This document shows, piece by piece, positions 49,707-54,512 of a stretch of DNA of 54,512 nt. Under the pieces are notes generated by a model. The model ran no database searches. It was not told the origin of the DNA and saw nothing but the letters and a program-made list of their open reading frames with translations. The DNA is taken from positions 1 to 54,512 of the forward strand of contig JAFDYN010000003.1 in NCBI GenBank assembly GCA_018267385.1. The letters run 5' to 3'. Numbering within the stretch: position 1 is the stretch's first letter; each line of letters starts with the position of its first letter. Made by a program: the position numbers and the translations under genes. Source of the DNA: Bacteroidota bacterium (GTDB taxonomy: Bacteria; Bacteroidota; Bacteroidia; Chitinophagales; LD1).

Positions 49707-51665
49707 CTAGCCGTTTACGCTGGCAAACTGTGCACGCATCTCATCCAGTGTGCAGGTGCGGTAGGTCAGGCTCACGGGGTCTTTGCGCGAGGTGTTGATC
49801 CTGGCCACTGCTATCTGCGGTTTGCCATGATCGAGCCTGATTGATACGATAGAGACCTGGCGGCCCTTGGGTATACGGGTCGCAGTTTTGTACACAGTCC
49901 CTTTGCGGCTCAGCGGGAGGAAGCTATTCATATCCCTGAAGACCATGAACACGCGCGCCTCCCCCGCCTCGCTCACGCTGATGTCTGCCGTCTGTGATGC
50001 CGGCGATGGCACGAAGCGGTCACAATTGATCCAACCGAGTTGATTGACACTGGCCACATAGTTGTCGATGTTCGTCTTAGTGAGTATCCCCATATCAGCG
50101 CAGCGCCTGATGAGCTGCGCCTGCATGCTGCGCAGCGTGTCATAGATATGGTGCGCCTGGTAGATAGAGTCATAGATCGTATTGTACCCTACCAGGCTGA
50201 AGTTCTCCCCTCTGCGCATCTCGCCCTCTGAGTGCAGCTGGCGCATCACGGTACCCTCTATATCAAAGCCGAAGTAGTGATAGTACGTATCGCCCAGTAT
50301 CTGGCGGATGATCTCCTTCTGATTCTGTGGTGCATTCAGATGCTCTACGGTCACGATGGCAAAGTTGGTCTTATTGGTCACGGGCAGCACCTCCAGCTCT
50401 TTGAGCTTCGCATTGATCTCGCCGCTGGCGTGGTAGCAGTAGAGCCTGCGCAGGTACTCGCGCGCTGTAGTGAGCCGCTCCAGCCCCTCTGAGAGAAAGG
50501 CCTTCTGCTGCTCTGCATAGCGTATCTGCGCCTCTGCCATCGCTTGCTTCTGCTGGTCGTAGGCTTCCTTTCTGGCCAGGTAGTCATTGTACTTTTTCAT
50601 CGCCTCGTCGTACAGCTTCTTGTTCTGCGCTGCTACTTTCTTTGGGTGAAACAACTTCTCTGCTGTCGTAGCCCGGTACATTGGTCTGTCGTCAGGCTTT
50701 TTGACTGTCTGCGGAGCACGCTGCAGGGTAGGCTCTACGGGTGCCTTGACATCAGCGAACTTGGGCTGATCAGGATAAAACCGGTTTTGTATCTCAGCGC
50801 GCTTCAGGGTAGCTCTGTCCAGTGTGAGCGATACGGTCGGGTCCGGCTTTTCAAATGGCTGATCACTGACCTTCCAGTTCATGGCATTGGTACTATCACG
50901 CTGGCCATAGAAGAGCTTCATGTCACTCCTGGCATCCATAGCAGGTAGCGCTACCTGCACCGGCTGGCCGAGTACTACGGGGCGGCCATCAGCCGTAGCT
51001 GTGACCTGTACCATGCCGCGGCTCTCCAGCAGGCGGCCATCACTGACCGCACTAAGGTCCTGGGTGAGAAAGTCGGCCATATTCAGCGCCTCGCGCACAC
51101 TGATGCGCACTGAGCCGGTGATCGGTTTGCCATCCGCTCCGCGGAAAGCTCCCGCAGGTATCCGGATCTTTGTGCCATCCTTGCACCTGACCTCCTGCGC
51201 TCGTGAGGCATCGATGGTAAAGTACTGCTCCGAGCCAGCAGAGAGTGCATCTGTCAGCTCAGATACAGAGGCGTAGCGCGTCATGCGGATCTCTATATCC
51301 ACGCGGCGGCTCTCCGCTTTGGTGCTTTGATCACCCTGTTTACCGAGGCCGCGTGAGGCGCACTCGCGGGCCTTTAGTTGATGCCCCAGCAGGTAGTCGC
51401 GCACCGTCTGTGCGCGGCGCTCGGAGAGCTGCTGGTTGTATTTTTCGCCGCCATCTACGTCAGCAGCGCCGTAGATGTAGATACTGTACTCGCCGGCATC
51501 CCGCAGAGACGCTGCCAGCTGATCGAGGTCCGTACGCGCAGCGTCTGTGAGCTGCGAGATATCGGTGTCAAAGTAAACAGTGCGCCTCACGGTAGTCGAG
51601 TCCGATGCATGCATCGCGAGAGTGGTGAGGATGAGCAGGGTAGTGGAGAGGAATAGCTTTTTCAT
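49707..51665 (-). CDS. OmpA-domain envelope protein with large unknown C-terminus
   Basis: 652 residues from the ATG at 51665, chosen for its signal peptide (LFLSTTLLILTTLAMHA). Residues about 25-130 are an OmpA-like peptidoglycan-binding domain (TVYFDTDISQLTDAARTDLD, then AADVDGGEKYNQQLSERRAQ and RRVDIEIR). Residues 150-260 look like a beta-sandwich; then come a long charged helix (LARKEAYDQQKQAMAEAQIR) and an unrecognised end. The frame that continues to 51776 has no start of that kind. Confidence 0.78.
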   Translation of the reverse strand: MKKLFLSTTLLILTTLAMHASDSTTVRRTVYFDTDISQLTDAARTDLDQLAASLRDAGEYSIYIYGAADVDGGEKYNQQLSERRAQTVRDYLLGHQLKARECASRGLGKQGDQSTKAESRRVDIEIRMTRYASVSELTDALSAGSEQYFTIDASRAQEVRCKDGTKIRIPAGAFRGADGKPITGSVRISVREALNMADFLTQDLSAVSDGRLLESRGMVQVTATADGRPVVLGQPVQVALPAMDARSDMKLFYGQRDSTNAMNWKVSDQPFEKPDPTVSLTLDRATLKRAEIQNRFYPDQPKFADVKAPVEPTLQRAPQTVKKPDDRPMYRATTAEKLFHPKKVAAQNKKLYDEAMKKYNDYLARKEAYDQQKQAMAEAQIRYAEQQKAFLSEGLERLTTAREYLRRLYCYHASGEINAKLKELEVLPVTNKTNFAIVTVEHLNAPQNQKEIIRQILGDTYYHYFGFDIEGTVMRQLHSEGEMRRGENFSLVGYNTIYDSIYQAHHIYDTLRSMQAQLIRRCADMGILTKTNIDNYVASVNQLGWINCDRFVPSPASQTADISVSEAGEARVFMVFRDMNSFLPLSRKGTVYKTATRIPKGRQVSIVSIRLDHGKPQIAVARINTSRKDPVSLTYRTCTLDEMRAQFASVNG

Positions 51666-51766
51666 ACTGGTATAAATGGGTTGGTACGAAAAAGTAACGG
51701 GGCCGTTTTGATTATTTATATGGATAAAATAAATAAGTGATTTGTGCGTTTTATATGGTCCGCAAA

Positions 51767-51818
51767 CCTCACCCATCTGCCTTCGCCATCTTCCCTCTCC
51801 GAAGGAGAGGGAAGAAAC
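51767..51818. repeat. Dispersed hairpin repeat, second copy
   Basis: Inverted copy of the repeat at 1923-1980, with a perfect 11-bp stem (51790-51800 and 51804-51814, GAA loop). About four of the roughly 50 shared bases differ. Confidence 0.85.
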
Positions 51819-51883
51819 TACTGGCTAGATATTTCCTTATTATCACCTTGAGCAAATACTCCTTTTTCAAAAAATCACGCTTC

Positions 51884-51906
51884 TATTTTTGCTTCCAAAG
51901 CAAAAA
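51884..51906 (+). promoter_or_regulatory. Promoter box overlapping an inverted repeat
   Basis: TATTTTTG (51884-51891) matches the -7 box; TTTTTGCTT and AAGCAAAAA (51886-51894, 51898-51906) form a perfect inverted repeat around CCA. The repeat could be a regulator site, as its centre falls at the expected transcript start. Confidence 0.45.
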
Positions 51907-52010
51907 TGGCTGAAGTCACCCCTGCCTACCAGCAGAAAGGCTTGGCAAGACGGTGGCCGCAGGCCGAAGGATTTGTAGCAGCACCTCACGCCACTCCATT
52001 CCTAAGCTGA
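51906..52010 (+). CDS. Possible 34-residue small protein
   Basis: ATG directly after the inverted repeat and -7 box; reads MAEVTPAYQQKGLARRWPQA and stops after 34 residues. No match recognised. It may be a short gene, a truncated gene, or chance. The preceding promoter raises its chance slightly. Confidence 0.3.
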   Translation: MAEVTPAYQQKGLARRWPQAEGFVAAPHATPFLS

Positions 52011-52058
52011 TCACGGTACAGGCATTGCTGATGAGTATTTTTCAGTAAATTGCCTGAT

Positions 52059-52973
52059 ATGAATTGGAAGCTCCGACTCGTTTTATTCTTTACCAATTTT
52101 AATAATCCTACAGAGGGGGAGGGTATCAGTGTGCCTGCCTGGCGGCGCAAGGCCAATATGTCCGCGCGCCTCGGTGCGCTGCTATACGACCGTAAGACGC
52201 CGGTCACATTTATACAAGATGCCACAGCCGATGGTGTGCCCATCCGCATCTATCGCCATAGCACTGCGGCAGTGCAGCGTGTGGTCATCTACTATCATGG
52301 TGGCGGCTTTGCGCTGTATGGGCTGGACTCTCATGACTATGTGTGCCGCCGCATCTGCGTGATGAATGACTGCGTGGTCGTATCTGTAGACTACCGCCTG
52401 GCACCGGAGCATTTCTTCCCTGCCGCCCATGAGGATGCTTTCACTGCGATCAAGTGGGTGCGCGCGCACATCGCTAACTACAATGGCGACCCTGACAACC
52501 TGGTAGTCATGGGCGATAGCGCCGGCGGCAATCTCGCTGCCTGCATGGCACACAAGTGCAGGAAGGAAGGCATACCGCTCCGCGCACAGGTGCTCGTGTA
52601 TCCATGGATAGATGGCAAGCTGCAACATCCCTCTATGCAGCGCAATGGCAAAGGGTATATGCTCACGGCCCATGCTGTCAAATGGTTTCAGCAGCAGTAT
52701 ACGCCGGACCCTGCGCTCTACTGTGTGCCGGAGGTGTCTCCCTGCTATGAGGCGGACCATACGGGCCTCGCACCGGCGTTCATCCTCACGGCAGAGTTTG
52801 ACCCGCTGCTGGATGATGGCCGCTACTACTACGAACAGCTCAAAGCTGCGGGCAACAAAGCCACCTACAAAGAGTATAAGGGCCTGATACATGGCTTCTT
52901 CAATATTCCGCGTGTAGCGCCCGAGGGCATGCAGGCCTTCCGCGATATCAGGGAGTTTCTGAAAACAGTGTAA
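52059..52973 (+). CDS. Alpha/beta hydrolase (HSL family esterase)
   Basis: 304 residues from the ATG at 52059 (a TTG at 52050 is in frame). Oxyanion-hole HGGGFALYG near 85-95, nucleophile in GDSAGGN near 150, Asp in EFDPLLDDG and His in LIHGFFN. This matches the hormone-sensitive-lipase group of alpha/beta hydrolases. Its substrate is unknown; many hydrolyse short acyl or aryl esters. A second small gene starts three bases after its stop. Confidence 0.9.
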   Translation: MNWKLRLVLFFTNFNNPTEGEGISVPAWRRKANMSARLGALLYDRKTPVTFIQDATADGVPIRIYRHSTAAVQRVVIYYHGGGFALYGLDSHDYVCRRICVMNDCVVVSVDYRLAPEHFFPAAHEDAFTAIKWVRAHIANYNGDPDNLVVMGDSAGGNLAACMAHKCRKEGIPLRAQVLVYPWIDGKLQHPSMQRNGKGYMLTAHAVKWFQQQYTPDPALYCVPEVSPCYEADHTGLAPAFILTAEFDPLLDDGRYYYEQLKAAGNKATYKEYKGLIHGFFNIPRVAPEGMQAFRDIREFLKTV

Positions 52974-52976
52974 CTG

Positions 52977-53252
52977 ATGGAAACTCTTTCTGACTTAAAA
53001 CATCATCTACAGCAGATCATCGCTAGTGCCGAACCGGAAAAGAGTATGCTGATAACGCGATACCAGCGATTTATCTGGGAAGAGGAGGTTGCTTTTTCAG
53101 AAGAGTGTAACGATGTATTGAAGGAACTAGCTTACGACATGGATTTCTATGAGCCTGTTTTGGCTTTACAAAAGGAGGATCCCAGCTATTTCGGTGAAGA
53201 TAAATTGCACGCTGTAATTGGCGAGGCTTTATATAAACTGAATATGGTGTGA
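52977..53252 (+). CDS. Hypothetical small acidic protein
   Basis: 91 residues, acidic and helical (LSDLKHHLQQIIASAEPEKS, then EECNDVLKELAYDMDFYEPV), no signal. It starts three bases after the hydrolase stop, so it is probably translated with it. It is visibly more A+T-rich than the hydrolase, hinting at separate origin. No family recognised. Confidence 0.6.
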   Translation: METLSDLKHHLQQIIASAEPEKSMLITRYQRFIWEEEVAFSEECNDVLKELAYDMDFYEPVLALQKEDPSYFGEDKLHAVIGEALYKLNMV

Positions 53253-53269
53253 TCACATACTCCATCTAC

Positions 53270-53419
53270 ATGATACTGATCTATGTGCCGATCCACGTAG
53301 TGTAACTCTTCTATCCGCTGGCCTCATTCGGGGAGTTGCGTGGTGTAGTCCTGTTCCTTTTCTCCGCCATGATGATGGGGCTGTATCGGTTTTCTGGAGT
53401 ACCGCATGAGCATGTTTGA
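53270..53419 (+). pseudogene. Possible broken membrane-protein gene
   Basis: A frame beginning MILIYVPIHVV is cut by an in-frame TAA at 53303 but then continues with good hydrophobic content (LRGVVLFLFSAMMMGLYRF) to a TGA at 53417-53419. Looks like a decayed small membrane protein after the 91-residue gene; chance is possible. Confidence 0.3.
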
Positions 53420-53474
53420 CCGCGGGTCGCTCCTATAGCGTCATCACAATCATAAATCAACAATCACAAGTCGC

Positions 53475-54287
53475 CTAATCCCACTCAGGTGCGGTAGCCG
53501 GATTGGTCAGGCGCTCATTCTTAGGCAGGTCGTCTATAGCTTTCATCTCCGCCTCTGTCAGCTCAAAATCAAAGATGTTGAAGTTCTCTATCAGGCGCTC
53601 GCGGTGAGTGGTCTTGGGTATCACAGCTACATCGTCCTGCTGCACCAGCCAGCGGAGGGTGACCTGCCCGGCCGTCTTCTTGTGTGCAGCGGCTATGTCC
53701 AGCAGTACGGGGTCCTGGGTCACGCGGCCTAGGGCCAGCGGGCGGTAGGCGGTCAGCGCCATGTCATAGGAGCGCAGGTAGGCCAGCAGTTTGGCCTGCG
53801 AGAGATAGGGGTGGTACTCCACCTGATCGCAGATGATGGGCGCATCTTTTCTGGCATCCTCCAGCTGCGCGATAGTGAAATTGCTCACGCCGACGCTCTG
53901 TGCGTAGCCGCGCTTGAGTACCTCATTTAATTCTGCCACTGCTATTTTATTGCTCTCGGGGTCTGACGGCCAGTGGAGCAGCAGCAGGTCTACGCGCTCC
54001 ATCTGTAGCCGGCGCAGGCTATCCTCCACTGCGGGTATGAGGTTGCGAAAGTCGCTCGGCCATACCTTGGTAGTGAGAAATATCTCGCTGCGCGGCACGC
54101 CGCTATCGCGTATACCGCGCCCCACTTCTGCTTCATTCTCATACATGCGGGCGGTGTCTATATGGCGGTAGCCTATGCTGATGGCGTCTGCTACGTCTTT
54201 GGCGGCGCCGGGGCCGGTGATCTTGTAGGTGCCGAGGCCGATGCGCGGTATGTGGGTACTACCTATGGTGATGTGCTGCGAGGTCAT
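53475..54287 (-). CDS. Aldo/keto reductase
   Basis: 270 residues from the ATG at 54287. AKR pattern: IPRIGLGTYKI, YRHIDTARMYENEAEVG (Asp and Tyr of the catalytic set), LTTKVW (Lys), VDLLLLHWPSD (His), SVGVSNF, and the NADPH-binding IPKTTHRERLIENFNIFDFE. Closest in layout to the bacterial 2,5-diketo-D-gluconate reductase group; the real substrate is unknown. Length is normal for the family. Confidence 0.92.
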   Translation of the reverse strand: MTSQHITIGSTHIPRIGLGTYKITGPGAAKDVADAISIGYRHIDTARMYENEAEVGRGIRDSGVPRSEIFLTTKVWPSDFRNLIPAVEDSLRRLQMERVDLLLLHWPSDPESNKIAVAELNEVLKRGYAQSVGVSNFTIAQLEDARKDAPIICDQVEYHPYLSQAKLLAYLRSYDMALTAYRPLALGRVTQDPVLLDIAAAHKKTAGQVTLRWLVQQDDVAVIPKTTHRERLIENFNIFDFELTEAEMKAIDDLPKNERLTNPATAPEWD

Positions 54288-54309
54288 GGTATTTTGTTTT
54301 TGCCGCAGG

Positions 54310-54317
54310 CAAAGGTA
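54310..54317 (-). promoter_or_regulatory. Promoter -7 box for aldo/keto reductase
   Basis: TACCTTTG on the minus strand, exact match to TAnnTTTG, 22 bases before the ATG at 54287; this confirms that start over the one at 54353. Confidence 0.55.
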
Positions 54318-54402
54318 ATGAACCACCACCGCCCGGCTGTGAAAATGTGTCAATAGCTACTACAAGTGTGCCATCATGAGTGGGAATTGAATTTGAACCG
54401 GG

Positions 54403-54435
54403 CACCTCACCTAAATCCTCTCCGAAGGAGATGAC
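54403..54435. repeat. Degenerate copy of the hairpin repeat
   Basis: CACCTCACC then CCTCTCCGAAGGAGA resembles the core of the repeats at 1923 and 51767, with a shorter stem. It is followed by a GCGAAGCGTC motif (54473-54482) also found near 32797 and 33263. Confidence 0.5.
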
Positions 54436-54512
54436 TTTAATACAATCATTCGCCGTCGTATGTTGGCGTTTAGCGAAGCGTCTCCACTATCCGGGAATAC
54501 AGAGTGCATTCG

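Larger units (their letters stand above)
51666..52058. other. Intergenic region with repeat and a small ORF
   Basis: 393 bases upstream of the OmpA-like gene and before the hydrolase. Holds a copy of the 11-bp hairpin repeat (51767-51818), a -7 box TATTTTTG (51884), a 9-bp inverted repeat (51886-51906) and a 34-codon ORF at 51906-52010. Confidence 0.6.

Noticed and set aside
52050..52058. TTG start for the hydrolase
   Set aside because: The ATG three codons later fits the family N-terminus, and TTG starts are rare.
54361..54400. Possible tRNA end near the right edge (GAATTTGAACC)
   Set aside because: No acceptor, D or anticodon stems could be laid out on either strand.

Overview
The window looks like chromosomal DNA of a Bacteroidota bacterium, probably a Chitinophagales/Chitinophagaceae-type organism. 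This rests on five proteins ending in type IX secretion (T9SS) type-A sorting domains, many Bacteroidota promoter -7 boxes (TAnnTTTG) a few tens of bases before start codons, little Shine-Dalgarno sequence, ELWxxDGT and LRR adhesin-like proteins, and a TPR-type sensor kinase. No rRNA, tRNA, CRISPR array, transposase or integrase was seen.

Layout. 1-4.1 kb: a leftward four-gene module with a scaffold-like coiled-coil protein, a putative phage major capsid-like protein and two unknown (possibly connector-like) proteins, driven by its own promoter and ending in a heptamer tandem array at the window edge. 4.2-16.3 kb: envelope and stress genes (cytochrome P460-like lipoprotein, PI-PLC-like lipoprotein, M42 peptidase, START-like protein, TonB-C protein, histidine kinase/response regulator pair, two secreted repeat proteins). 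16.3-25.2 kb: OtsA-OtsB fusion, an unknown protein ending in a sliding-clamp-binding motif, hipBA with a near-perfect palindromic operator, MTA/SAH nucleosidase, DUF985 and DUF2461 proteins, a minimal T9SS protein, and two very small membrane proteins. 25.4-37.9 kb: giant T9SS LRR protein, two L,D-transpeptidase-family proteins, a second T9SS protein, DUF4349 lipoprotein, CHAD protein, VOC protein. 38.3-42.7 kb: ydeI-like gene, a two-gene RelE-like toxin/partner cassette, an unknown secreted protein, a PKD lipoprotein and gapA. 42.8-54.5 kb: carboxypeptidase-regulatory-domain protein, DUF1801 protein, O-antigen-ligase-like/TPR protein coupled to a T9SS cargo, M28 peptidase, OmpA-like protein, alpha/beta hydrolase, aldo/keto reductase.

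The most unusual part is 38.8-41.8 kb. Both flanking housekeeping-type genes (ydeI-like on the left, gapA on the right) are followed by an accessory insert (toxin-antitoxin-like pair; PKD lipoprotein), and each insert is followed by a diverged second copy of the 3' end of the same gene. Seven of the eight differences between the ydeI 3' copies are synonymous, so the two copies look like ends of two living orthologues rather than one end that decayed. This suggests gene gain by homologous recombination in the 3' end of a conserved gene, with illegitimate joining on the other side. It happened twice, mirror-symmetrically, around one gene.
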